The notes under the pieces are model-generated. The model worked only from the letters and a program-made list of their open reading frames with translations. It had not been told where the DNA came from and did not search any database. A stretch of DNA of 61,094 bases from Planctomyces sp. SH-PL62 (lineage in GTDB: Bacteria; Planctomycetota; Planctomycetia; Planctomycetales; Planctomycetaceae), in NCBI GenBank assembly GCA_945905295.1, contig CAMDPX010000010.1, forward strand, positions 1-61,094, written 5' to 3'. The position numbers and the translations under genes are program-made. Positions 17,547 to 25,720 of this stretch are shown here, piece after piece; the stretch's first letter is position 1, and every line of letters begins with the position of its first letter.

Positions 17547-18839
17547 TCAATCGGCCATGTAGTGGCGAATGTGGTTGAGTTGCCGACGCAGTTCGCCGCG
17601 GAAATCGGGGTGAGCGATCGCGATCAGCGCGTCGCCTCGCTGCCGGAGCGACAGGCCGTGCAAGTTCACGGCTCCGTATTCCGTGACGATCCACTGCACA
17701 TGTCCGCGAGTCGTCACGACTCCGGCTCCCGGTGCTAGCTCAGGGACGATCCGTGAGACGGTGCCTCCGACCGCCGTGGATGGAAGCGCGATGATCGCTC
17801 GGCCGCCGGGCGACATCGCCGCGCCGCGGATGAAATCCATTTGGCCACCGATCCCCGAATAGATGCGATGCCCGATCGAATCCGCGCAGACTTGCCCGGT
17901 GAGGTCGATCTGCAACGCGGAATTCACGGCGACGAGCTTTTCGATCTTGCGGAGCAGGTTCGTGTCGTTCGTGATGTCGCAGGGATAGAACGCGACTTGC
18001 GGATTGTCGTCGACGAAATCGAACAGTCGCCGGGATCCTGTGACGAAACTGGTCACGATCTGGCCTCGATAGATCCGCTTGCGGCGATTCGTAATCACAC
18101 CCGCCTCGACCAGATCGACCACTCGATCGGAGAACATCTCGGTGTGAATTCCCAAGTCGTGCTTGCCATGCAATCGGGAAAGCACAGCATCGGGAATCGC
18201 ACCGATCCCGGTCTGCAGCGTGGCTCCATCTTCGACCAACTTGGCGATCTGTTCGCCGATGGCGGCTTCGATAGGAGTCTCGGCACTCGGCGGGTGTTCG
18301 TGCAGCGGTCGATCGGTCTCGATCCATGTCGCGAACGATTTCAAAGGCAACACGCTGTGTCCGTGTGTCCGAGGCATCCGCCGATTGATCTCGGCGATCA
18401 GGATCGGCGCACAATCGGCCGCAGAACGAGCCGCATCGACCGACGTCCCCAACGAACAGAAGCCATGCCGATCCGGTGGCGAGACTTGCAAGATCGCCGC
18501 ATCCAACCGAATCACACCGCTCCGAAACAGACCAGGGATATCCGACAAGAACACCGGAATGAAATCCGCGATCCCATCCTGAATCGCGTGCCGCACCGAC
18601 GCACCAGCGAACAACGACACCGATGTGATTCGTCCCCGACAGGACGGCTCCACAAACGGTGCCGGGCCTTCGAGGTGCATGTGATACAGCCTCAGATCGG
18701 TGAGATCGCTGCGACGGCACATCGCTTCAATCAGCGGCGTCGGCGTCGCCGAGCCACCGTGAATGAACACGTTCATGCCACTTTGCAGCTTCTCGACCGC
18801 TTCGTCGGCGGAGACCGCTTGTTGCCTGTGAGCACTCAT
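17547..18839 (-). CDS. Acetyl-CoA hydrolase/4-hydroxybutyrate CoA-transferase family enzyme
   Basis: A 430-residue class I CoA-transferase related to 4-hydroxybutyrate/acetate CoA-transferases, which move CoA between acyl-CoA and a carboxylic acid. ATG 18839 overlaps the hydD stop by four bases (ATGA). Motifs are [15 protein letters not shown], the glycine-rich [22 protein letters not shown] (the expected catalytic Glu) and [16 protein letters not shown]. It is located between the small and large hydrogenase subunit genes on the same strand, which implies co-expression. A fermentative or 4-hydroxybutyrate role coupled to H2/NADPH balance is an inference; substrate is unknown. Confidence 0.88.
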   Translation of the reverse strand: MSAHRQQAVSADEAVEKLQSGMNVFIHGGSATPTPLIEAMCRRSDLTDLRLYHMHLEGPAPFVEPSCRGRITSVSLFAGASVRHAIQDGIADFIPVFLSDIPGLFRSGVIRLDAAILQVSPPDRHGFCSLGTSVDAARSAADCAPILIAEINRRMPRTHGHSVLPLKSFATWIETDRPLHEHPPSAETPIEAAIGEQIAKLVEDGATLQTGIGAIPDAVLSRLHGKHDLGIHTEMFSDRVVDLVEAGVITNRRKRIYRGQIVTSFVTGSRRLFDFVDDNPQVAFYPCDITNDTNLLRKIEKLVAVNSALQIDLTGQVCADSIGHRIYSGIGGQMDFIRGAAMSPGGRAIIALPSTAVGGTVSRIVPELAPGAGVVTTRGHVQWIVTEYGAVNLHGLSLRQRGDALIAIAHPDFRGELRRQLNHIRHYMAD

Positions 18840-19636
18840 GAGATCACCTCGCTGTTGAGTCCTGCCAAGCGTTCGCTTTCGTAGCGAAACTCTGGCGCGT
18901 AACCGTTGTAGTTGCGAAGGAGTTGAACGAGTTCTGGGGCAGGTGTTCCGTCCGCGAGCAACTGTTGGGACAAACTCCCTGTGTTGCATTGCTTCGCGGG
19001 GCCGAAGCAGCCGTAGCAACCGCGATCGTAGGCGGGGCAGATAGCTCCGCAGCCGGACTGTGTCACCGGGCCAAGACACGGAACTCCTTGAGCGACGGTG
19101 ATGCACACGGTGCCGCGGCGCTTGCAGTCGAGACAGACGCTGTGCGACGGCGTCTTCGGCCTTCGTCCGGCCACGAGCGACACGATGACCTCGACGAGTT
19201 GATGACGATTGATCGGACAACCGCGCAATTCAAAATCGACCGGCACGTGTTCGGCGATCGGGGTCGAAGTGGCCAGCGTTTCGATGTACTCCGGCCGCGC
19301 GTAGACGGCGCGCACGAATTCGTCGTGATCGGCCCAGTTCCGCAAGGCTTGAATGCCGCCTGCTGTCGCACAGGCACCGATGGTGATGAGGTACTTGGAA
19401 CGCTGGCGGATGTCGCGAATGCGCAGCGCGTCGGACGGCGTGGTAATGGAGCCTTCGACCAGCGCGATGTCATACGGCCCTGCGTCGATATGGCTGGTCG
19501 CTTCGAGGAAGTAGGCGATGTCGATCTTCCCGGCGACGGTCAGCAGTTCGTCCTCGGCAGCGAGCAACGACAACTGACAACCGTCGCACGAGGCGAACTT
19601 GAAGACTCCAATTTTTGGCTTAGGCTCGGCGGACAT
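18836..19636 (-). CDS. hydD: [NiFe] hydrogenase small (delta) subunit
   Basis: The small subunit of the cytoplasmic hydrogenase, 266 residues, carrying FeS clusters that wire the NiFe site to the flavin subunit. Cys motifs are [12 protein letters not shown] (proximal), [20 protein letters not shown], and a C-terminal ferredoxin-like region [42 protein letters not shown]. There is no Tat signal, so it is cytoplasmic. ATG 19636 lies in TGATG with the hydG stop; a GTG three bases upstream is also possible. Confidence 0.93.
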   Translation of the reverse strand: MSAEPKPKIGVFKFASCDGCQLSLLAAEDELLTVAGKIDIAYFLEATSHIDAGPYDIALVEGSITTPSDALRIRDIRQRSKYLITIGACATAGGIQALRNWADHDEFVRAVYARPEYIETLATSTPIAEHVPVDFELRGCPINRHQLVEVIVSLVAGRRPKTPSHSVCLDCKRRGTVCITVAQGVPCLGPVTQSGCGAICPAYDRGCYGCFGPAKQCNTGSLSQQLLADGTPAPELVQLLRNYNGYAPEFRYESERLAGLNSEVIS

Positions 19637-20583
19637 CACAGCCCCTCCACATTCAGAAACGGAGCGAGATGGTCATGCCGATACACCGGGCCGTCTTTGC
19701 AAATGAACGTCGGGCCGAGCTGACAATGCCCGCACAGTCCGATCGCGCATTGCATGTTGCGCTCCATCGACAGCCAGAGTTGGCTTTCCGGAATGCCGCG
19801 AGCCAACGCCGACTTGCCGACGAAGCGCATCATCACCTCCGGCCCGCACATGAAGACGGAGGTTTGCTGCGGATCGTTCAACGACAATCGGTCCAACAGC
19901 AACGTCACGACGCCGACCGACCCCGACCAAGCGGCGTCGGCGCGATCGACGGTGAGCTGCACGGTCATCCCGCGCTGCGACCATTCGGGAAGTTCGTGCT
20001 CAAACAGAATCGTCTCCGGTGTTCTTGATCCGTAAAGCAGCGTCAGCGAACGGAAGCGGTTCTTCTGGCGGAGCAATTCGTAGATCGCCGGCCGCAACGG
20101 TGCGATGCCGAGTCCTCCGGCGACGATGACGACGTCGTGACCTTCCGCCGTGTGCAACGGCCACCCGCTGCCGAACGGTCCGCGCAGGCCCAGCGTGTCG
20201 CCGACTTTTGAGCTAGCCAATTTCTGCGTGACGTTGCCGACCGCTCGCACCGTGTGCGCCCAGGTTGTTGAACTGCGCGGATCGGCGCTCAGCGAGATCG
20301 GCACTTCGCCAAAGCCGGGCAAGTACAGCATGTTGAACTGCCCCGGCTGGAACCGATACGCGACAGCGACGGCCGAGTCATCAAAGCCAAGATGGTACGT
20401 CGCCACGTCAGCAACTTCGGGCGTGATCTCGTGAATGCGCACCGTGTGATAGCCCCACGGTTCGGCGACAACTTGACCTGCTGGCGAGCCGGAGGGCGTT
20501 AGCCCCCGGACAATGTTCTCGCTCATAGTCCGGGGGCTGACGCCACCCGGCTCACCTGAGGCGTTAGTTTTATTTGTTGTCAT
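19636..20583 (-). CDS. hydG: Hydrogenase FAD/NAD(P)-binding (gamma) subunit with REP-derived N-terminus
   Basis: The ferredoxin-NADP reductase-like subunit of group 3b hydrogenases, 315 residues. Seen are the FAD-binding [22 protein letters not shown], the NAD(P)-binding [34 protein letters not shown] and the C-terminal [2Fe-2S] motif [24 protein letters not shown] 20583 overlaps hydB by 14 bp. Residues about 10-36 ([19 protein letters not shown] then TPSGSPAG) do not belong to the family: they are the translation of a REP palindrome at 20484-20556. The family-like part begins at [13 protein letters not shown]. Confidence 0.92.
   Translation of the reverse strand: MTTNKTNASGEPGGVSPRTMSENIVRGLTPSGSPAGQVVAEPWGYHTVRIHEITPEVADVATYHLGFDDSAVAVAYRFQPGQFNMLYLPGFGEVPISLSADPRSSTTWAHTVRAVGNVTQKLASSKVGDTLGLRGPFGSGWPLHTAEGHDVVIVAGGLGIAPLRPAIYELLRQKNRFRSLTLLYGSRTPETILFEHELPEWSQRGMTVQLTVDRADAAWSGSVGVVTLLLDRLSLNDPQQTSVFMCGPEVMMRFVGKSALARGIPESQLWLSMERNMQCAIGLCGHCQLGPTFICKDGPVYRHDHLAPFLNVEGL
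20484..20556. repeat. REP-like palindrome within the hydG 5' coding region
   Basis: Left arm GCGAGCCGGAGGGCGTTAGC..., right arm ...GGGGGCTGACGCCACCCGGC TCACC around a 16-bp loop. Same family as 33385-33442 (also inside a gene), 55521-55589, 60898-60951 and the divergent 1621-1697. It is read in frame in hydG. Confidence 0.92.
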
Positions 20584-21685
20584 GCCCCACCTCCCGCAGC
20601 GCGGCGACTTCTTCCGTGATGTCGATGCCGACCGGACACCAAGTGATGCAGCGTCCGCAACCGACGCAGCCGGATGAGCCGAATTGGTCGATCCAACTGG
20701 CCAGCTTGTGGGTCAACCACTGCCGATAGCGCGATCGAATGTCACGTCGCACCGGCCCGCCGCTGACATAGCTGAAGTCGAGATTGAAGCACGAATCCCA
20801 ACGTCTCTCTCGTTCGGAGTGTTGGCCTTCCAAGTCCGCGACCTCCTCGACGCTGCTACAGAAACAGGTCGGACAGACCATCGTGCAGTTCGTGCAGGAG
20901 AGACATCGCTGACCAACTTCCTCCCACCGCGGATGATTGAGCTGCGTCAGCAACAGGTCGCGAATTCCCTCGGTGTCCATCTTGCGGGTGATCTGATCGA
21001 CGGCCTGCTGCCGACGTTGCTCGGCGTCGGTGAGTTGTTGTTCGGCGATCGGCGTCGTGGGCAACTGCAACAACAAGGCTTCTCCCGCCGGAGTTCCCAC
21101 TTCGACCTCAAAGCCGTCGGGTAACTCGGTGAGCGCGAGGTCGAATCCGGATCGGCAACGCGGTCCGGTTTCCATCGACGTGCAGAAGCAGGTGCTGGCC
21201 GCTTGCGTGCAATTGACCGCGACGATGAACGCGTTCTGCCGGCGTCGTTGATAAGTCGGATCGACATACGCCCCTTCGAGGAACACTTTGTCTTGCACGC
21301 GAATCGCCGCCAGCTCGCAGGCGCGCACGCCCAGAAACGCATACTTCGGCGGATTGTCGTCGGCCGCGCGCATCTGCCAGCCGTTCGTCGTGAGGTCCGC
21401 CGTCGTGAGCGTCGTCAGCGGCGGAAACAGGTAGCGCTTCCACGAATGCGGACCGACCACATATCCGAAGAGTTGGTCGTCCTCACGCCGTTCGAGCCGA
21501 TACTCACCGGGAGCTTGCCGATCGGTCCAACCTTGCGGCAACTCGCTGACAGAATGAATGCGGTCATAGACGATCGCTGCTTGCGAGATCGTCGGGCCGA
21601 TGACCTCAAAGCCCTGCTCGGCCAAGCGGTCGATCAGAAGCTGTAGGTCGGACCTTGCCAGAAACACGGACGAGGTGGAGTTCAT
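20570..21685 (-). CDS. hydB: Hydrogenase 4Fe-4S (beta) subunit
   Basis: The beta subunit of group 3b hydrogenases, about 371 residues, an electron-entry protein related to anaerobic sulfite reductase subunit A. Seen: [18 protein letters not shown] (conserved in the family), [13 protein letters not shown], and at the C-terminus two ferredoxin-type clusters [21 protein letters not shown] and [16 protein letters not shown]. The start is uncertain between ATGs at 21685, 21691 and 21703; none has a strong ribosome site. I chose 21685, which gives [14 protein letters not shown]. It is the first structural hydrogenase gene after the cyclic-nucleotide-binding protein. Confidence 0.9.
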   Translation of the reverse strand: MNSTSSVFLARSDLQLLIDRLAEQGFEVIGPTISQAAIVYDRIHSVSELPQGWTDRQAPGEYRLERREDDQLFGYVVGPHSWKRYLFPPLTTLTTADLTTNGWQMRAADDNPPKYAFLGVRACELAAIRVQDKVFLEGAYVDPTYQRRRQNAFIVAVNCTQAASTCFCTSMETGPRCRSGFDLALTELPDGFEVEVGTPAGEALLLQLPTTPIAEQQLTDAEQRRQQAVDQITRKMDTEGIRDLLLTQLNHPRWEEVGQRCLSCTNCTMVCPTCFCSSVEEVADLEGQHSERERRWDSCFNLDFSYVSGGPVRRDIRSRYRQWLTHKLASWIDQFGSSGCVGCGRCITWCPVGIDITEEVAALREVGHDNK

Positions 21686-21722
21686 CGGCATCAATTCTAT
21701 CACTGCGGTTGATTCATGGTCG

Positions 21723-21790
21723 GTAGCCGAAGTCGTGAGACTTCGGTGCGGGATCGGTTCGTGCGACCGAAGTCTTACGACTTCGGCTAC
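21723..21790. repeat. GTAGCCGAA palindrome upstream of hydB
   Basis: A longer relative of the 49-bp palindromes inside hypF and the protease gene: GTAGCCGAAGTCGTGAGACT at the left and AGTCTTACGACTTCGGCTAC at the right, with a larger loop. It lies in the 126-bp gap between the cyclic-nucleotide-binding gene and hydB, so it is in the transcript leader of hydB. Confidence 0.9.
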
Positions 21791-21811
21791 AAGAGCACGA
21801 CATCGTTTCCA

Positions 21812-22270
21812 TCAATGCGGTTTGGCAAATAAGTCGAGCAGTTGCAGGCGTGTGGCGAGCAGTCGTTGCGACAACGCGGACGCGACCTGTCCCATGACGT
21901 GATATCCGACTTCGTGATCCGCTTCGCAAAGTTGCCGCAGCTCGCGGCCGGAGATGGCAATCGCCTGCGTCGGCTCCGTGGCGATCGCGCTGGTTGTCAT
22001 GCGACCGTCCCCCAGCAAGGCCGACCACGCCAGCAGTTCACCCGATCGCACGGTCAGAATGCGAGTCAAACCGCGGCCGGGCACATTCACCTCCAATGTG
22101 ACATGCCCCGAACTGAGCACGTACAAGTCGTCGCGATGGTCTCCCTCGCGAAAGATCAATGCCCCTTCGTTCCACTCGACAACGCGAGCGATCGCCGCCA
22201 GCCGCTCCAGCACGGCGGCGGGCAGCTTGCTGGCGAAGTGGGCCTTCTGTAAGAGATCGAGCGCGGTCAT
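21812..22270 (-). CDS. Cyclic nucleotide-binding (Crp-like sensor) domain protein without HTH
   Basis: A 152-residue protein consisting of one cNMP-binding beta-roll. ATG 22270 has AAGGGA upstream and gives MTALDLLQKAHFASKLPAAVLERLAAIA. Core features are LIFREGDHRDDLYVLSSGHVTLEVNVPG and the phosphate-binding-cassette-like RSGELLAWSALLG (no clear GExxxxxR-A-A). The C-terminal 35 residues are helical (YHVMGQVASALSQRLLATRLQLLDLF), without a winged helix, so it is not a transcription factor by itself. It heads the hydrogenase operon and probably modulates or docks to the hydrogenase; that is inferred from position. Confidence 0.82.
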   Translation of the reverse strand: MTALDLLQKAHFASKLPAAVLERLAAIARVVEWNEGALIFREGDHRDDLYVLSSGHVTLEVNVPGRGLTRILTVRSGELLAWSALLGDGRMTTSAIATEPTQAIAISGRELRQLCEADHEVGYHVMGQVASALSQRLLATRLQLLDLFAKPH

Positions 22271-22442
22271 TGGAATTCCCTTCGAGATGCCGTGTCGCTG
22301 ATGTGCGGACTGTGCGATGCCGCTCGATTCCCGGTTTTTGTGGCGGCTTCCAACGATCAGCAATCCCGATGCCAGCGATCCGCCGCCGCGAATGATATCG
22401 TGATCGACAACAAACTCTCCCCAACAAAGCGTGCAGTTTCTC

Positions 22443-23501
22443 ATGAACGATGGAACGCAGTCATGGACGTGTCCGATCCCGACTCCGGCCGCTGATGGCG
22501 AGGTCATCAGCTTGGCTCAAGGAGACGGGGGCGCGGCGTCTCGGCGGTTGATTCAGCAGCACGTCGCGCGAATCGTCGGCAACGACATCCTGCATCGATT
22601 TGAAGATGCCGCGCGATTGCCGGCGTTCACTGGAGAGATCGCATTCACGACGGACAGCTTCGTGGTCTCCCCGCTGTTTTTTCCGGGCGGAGACATCGGC
22701 AAGCTCGCCGTGTTCGGAACGGTCAACGATTTGATCGTGGCAGGAGCACGGCCGCGCTGGTTGAGCTTGTCGCTGATCATCGAAGAGGGTCTGCCGACAG
22801 ACTTGCTACGTCGAGTGCTTAGAAGTGTTGCGGACGCAGCGGAGTCCGCCGGCGTCGGGGTCGTGGCTGGCGACACAAAGGTGGTCCCGCGCGGAGCGGT
22901 CGATCAATTGTTTCTCAACACATCGGGCATCGGCGAACTGATCGAACCAGTCCCGGCCGGGCCAGCCGCAATTGAAGTCGGCGATGAATTGCTGGTCACG
23001 AGTCACGTCGGCCAACATGGTGTCGCGATCTTGGCCTGCCGAGAAAACCTGGGCTTCGAGCCACCACCACAAACTGATTGCGCATCGTTGTGGGAAGCGG
23101 CTCAAGCGTTGCGCGGCGCAGACGTGCCCGTGCGAGCGATGCGCGACGCGACTCGTGGCGGCGTCGGAGCCGTGCTGCACGAGTGGGCTTCCGCTTGCGA
23201 ACACACGTTGGCGATTGAGTCCACCACGATTCCGGTTTCTCCCGAAGCTCGCGGCATTTGCGAACTGCTCGGCTTAGACCCGCTGTTCCTCGCCAACGAA
23301 GGGATGATGGTCGTCGCGGTACCGAGCGGAACTGCCGATCGCGCCTTGACGGTTTTGCATCGCCTGCCGCAACACCGATCGGCTCAACAGATCGGCGAGG
23401 TTCGTAAGCGAGTCTTCTCACCGGTAGTGATCAGGCGCGGCCTCGGTGGCGAGCAAGCCCTCGACGAACCGATCGGAGCCGCGTTGCCACGAATCTGCTG
23501 A
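22443..23501 (+). CDS. hypE: Hydrogenase expression/formation protein HypE
   Basis: A PurM/AIR-synthase-like protein that dehydrates the HypF-made thiocarboxamide to thiocyanate, supplying CN ligands. The C-terminus ends ...PRIC, with the essential terminal Cys. Also seen: FTTDSFVVSPLFFPGGDIGKLAVFGTVNDL, VAGDTKVVPRG, MRDATRGGVGAVLHEWA and LFLANEGMMVV. ATG 22443 gives 352 residues; a GTG at 22431 is possible. It is the only hyp gene on the plus strand and diverges from the hydrogenase operon with a shared 172-bp regulatory gap. Confidence 0.96.
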   Translation: MNDGTQSWTCPIPTPAADGEVISLAQGDGGAASRRLIQQHVARIVGNDILHRFEDAARLPAFTGEIAFTTDSFVVSPLFFPGGDIGKLAVFGTVNDLIVAGARPRWLSLSLIIEEGLPTDLLRRVLRSVADAAESAGVGVVAGDTKVVPRGAVDQLFLNTSGIGELIEPVPAGPAAIEVGDELLVTSHVGQHGVAILACRENLGFEPPPQTDCASLWEAAQALRGADVPVRAMRDATRGGVGAVLHEWASACEHTLAIESTTIPVSPEARGICELLGLDPLFLANEGMMVVAVPSGTADRALTVLHRLPQHRSAQQIGEVRKRVFSPVVIRRGLGGEQALDEPIGAALPRIC

Positions 23502-23542
23502 GCACCGTCGCTCACGATGCCCCTTACTGATGTAGCCGATGC

Positions 23543-25720
23543 CTACATCGCCGACGTCCGCATCTCCATCGGTTGCTTGAGCAGCCACAGACTGAAAACG
23601 CTGAAGGCGATCATCCCGGCCAGCATCGGGAGCTGACTGCGAAACGCGGCTTGCCTCGAGCCAAACAGTCGCACCGACGTTTGCTGAGCCACCCACAGGC
23701 TGTAAACATGCCCGACCAACACCAGCAACACTTGCAGGCCCCACAACACGTCCAGCGAGACCAACGGTGGAACTTTCCAACGCGCCGTCCCGAACCAGTT
23801 CTGGCCCCAGCCGAACGGATCGCTGATCAACGTCACCACCTTCGGACCTTCCATCAGCAAATGCTCCAGGTTGTGGGCGAGGTGATAGAACAGCGCGATC
23901 GGCAGCAGGGCGTAGGCGTAACGGACTAAGTAGTTGTGGAATGTGGGGAATGACGAATGACGAATGTCGAATGACGAATTGGCCGGGGTGTTGCGCTTTC
24001 GTGTTTCGTCATTCGTCATTCCGTCATTCGTCATTTTCCAAGACACCCACACCAGCGCCGCGTAAATCAAGATCGGCGCGGCCATCAGTCCCGCCATCCC
24101 CAGCGTGAACGACAACAACCGCCCCGCCGAGAATGACGAGTTGAGCCACTCGATCAGCCGCGCCCAATTCGGCGTCATCGTCAAGCCGTGAAAGCCGGTG
24201 ATCGACAGCATCAACAGCGCGAGATACGCCTCGTCGGTGCGTGGCCGATGTTCGTGAACGAGATCCTCGCCCCAAGGTCGCATGTTCAAAGCGAGATTGT
24301 CGTGCGGGCACGCCTGCAAGCACTCGCTGCATTGGATGCAGTACGTGTTCGTCGCGAGGTTGCCGGGATACAGAAACGTCGGGCAGCCGTAAGCGGTCTC
24401 GCTGCCGTGGACACACTCCTTCGTCCGGCAGTCTTTGCAAACGGTCGCGTCCTTCGAGCGAATCTCCACGCCCGAGAACATCGCGTACAAACCGCTGACT
24501 CGGCCGACGAGGCAGGCGTAACGGCAAAAACCCTTCTTCTCGAACAGAAACGCGCTGACGATCGCCATCAGCAACATGGCAATCGCCAGATACGCGGTGA
24601 CGACCGGCCGCATCGTCACGCCGAAGCCCAACTCCACCCACGTCAGCCCAACGAACAGCACGGTCGCAATGACCACGTTCCGAGCAGCGTGCGGCCACTT
24701 CAGATTCAGGCTCAGCCCTTCGTCGTTCTTCTTCCAGAACCGCAGCTTCTCCATCCAACCGGCGACCGCATCCCACGGACAAATGAAGCACCACGCTTTC
24801 CCCGCAAACATGATCAAGATCACCAACCCACCCCACCACACGGTCCAGGTCAGGATCGGAGCGATATTCATCGCCGGGTTCTGATTGCCGAACAACCCCG
24901 CCGCGATCACCAGGAAGAAGAGAGCGACGACGATCAGTTGCAGAGCAAACCGAAACGGCCGCGACGTCGCCAGCCAGCGAATGACTCGCGAGTCGAGTAC
25001 GTTGATACGAGGGGAGGTGAATGACGAATGACGAATGACGAATGACGAAAGCGGAACAAAGCCTTTGCCTTCTACTTCGTCATTCGTCATTCCGTCATTC
25101 GTCATTCCGTCATTCGTCATTCCGTCATTCGTCATTCCCAATTCCTTCACTTCCAGCACGCCGAAGCTCACGACCAGCACGCAGGCGATCGAAACGTAAT
25201 ACATCCACGACGGGATGCCCCACATCGTGTGCATGAAGAAGGCGGCGGGATCGGCTTTGAATTGCTGCCGATGCTCCTCACCGCAGAGCCGATAAGTCTT
25301 GCCGAGATAGGTGGCCGTCTTGACCTCTGATCCATCCAACAGCGATTTGCAGACGACGCAACGATCTCCGAGATACTTTCTCGGCGTAGCCGCGAACCGA
25401 TCACGGCAAGATTTCGTGCAGAAGTAGTAGTCGTGCCCGTCATGCTTGGCGGCGAAGCCCCAACTCGGAGTGACTTCCATGCGGCAGACCGGATCAATGT
25501 GTGTCTGATTCGAGTCCGTCGAGGGCTGACGATTCGACAACCAGACCGCCACGCCCATCGCGATCAGCAACGAATACGGCAGGAAGATTTTGAATGACGA
25601 CTTCCGAATGACGAATGACGAAAGAATGACGAAGACCGAATGACGAATGGTCGAAGCCAACGACCTTCGTGCTTCGTCATTCGGACTTCTTTCGTCATTC
25701 GTCATTCCGTCATTCGACAT
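23543..25720 (-). CDS. YHS/TRASH-NapH-type polyferredoxin membrane protein with three in-frame repeat tracts
   Basis: A 725-residue membrane protein. Order: a repeat-derived N-terminus, a TM helix (FLPYSLLIAMGVAVWLS), two metal-binding YHS/TRASH-like modules (HIDPVCRMEV...FCTKSCRDRF; CVVCKSLLDG...LCGEEHRQQF), several TM helices, the NapH-type CFICPWDAV and CRYACLVGR, a Cys-rich cytoplasmic region (CKDCRTKEC, YCIQCSECLQACPHDNL) and further TM helices. It is related to the NapH/NosR/CcoG polyferredoxins that move electrons across the membrane. Three tracts of GAATGAC-type repeats are translated (MTNDGMTND...SSFVIRHSSF) at N-terminus, middle and near the C-terminus, all between domains. ATG 25720 lies in the first tract and overlaps the preceding gene. 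Confidence 0.82.
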   Translation of the reverse strand: MSNDGMTNDERSPNDEARRSLASTIRHSVFVILSSFVIRKSSFKIFLPYSLLIAMGVAVWLSNRQPSTDSNQTHIDPVCRMEVTPSWGFAAKHDGHDYYFCTKSCRDRFAATPRKYLGDRCVVCKSLLDGSEVKTATYLGKTYRLCGEEHRQQFKADPAAFFMHTMWGIPSWMYYVSIACVLVVSFGVLEVKELGMTNDGMTNDGMTNDGMTNDEVEGKGFVPLSSFVIRHSSFTSPRINVLDSRVIRWLATSRPFRFALQLIVVALFFLVIAAGLFGNQNPAMNIAPILTWTVWWGGLVILIMFAGKAWCFICPWDAVAGWMEKLRFWKKNDEGLSLNLKWPHAARNVVIATVLFVGLTWVELGFGVTMRPVVTAYLAIAMLLMAIVSAFLFEKKGFCRYACLVGRVSGLYAMFSGVEIRSKDATVCKDCRTKECVHGSETAYGCPTFLYPGNLATNTYCIQCSECLQACPHDNLALNMRPWGEDLVHEHRPRTDEAYLALLMLSITGFHGLTMTPNWARLIEWLNSSFSAGRLLSFTLGMAGLMAAPILIYAALVWVSWKMTNDGMTNDETRKRNTPANSSFDIRHSSFPTFHNYLVRYAYALLPIALFYHLAHNLEHLLMEGPKVVTLISDPFGWGQNWFGTARWKVPPLVSLDVLWGLQVLLVLVGHVYSLWVAQQTSVRLFGSRQAAFRSQLPMLAGMIAFSVFSLWLLKQPMEMRTSAM
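23948..24036. repeat. GAATGAC tract palindrome, C-terminal part of YHS-NapH gene
   Basis: AATGACGAATGACGAATG on the left and CGTCATTCCGTCATTCGTCA on the right, around a unique loop. It is read as KMTNDGMTNDE...SSFDIRHSSF. It lies between two transmembrane segments. Confidence 0.9.
25018..25139. repeat. GAATGAC tract palindrome, central part of YHS-NapH gene
   Basis: Left arm of TGACGAATGACGAATGACGA and right arm with four GTCATTCGTCATTCC units; the loop encodes VEGKGFVPL. Read as GMTNDGMTNDGMTND... to SSFVIRHSSF. It lies after the YHS/TRASH modules, before the polyferredoxin core. Confidence 0.92.
25591..25720. repeat. GAATGAC tract palindrome at the YHS-NapH start codon
   Basis: Arms of GAATGACGAATGACG-type units around a loop; supplies the ATG and first 45 or so codons of the YHS-NapH gene and the stop of the preceding NapH-like gene (overlap ATGTCGAATGA). 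Contains the motif GAAGACCGAATGACGAA related to other tracts. Confidence 0.9.
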
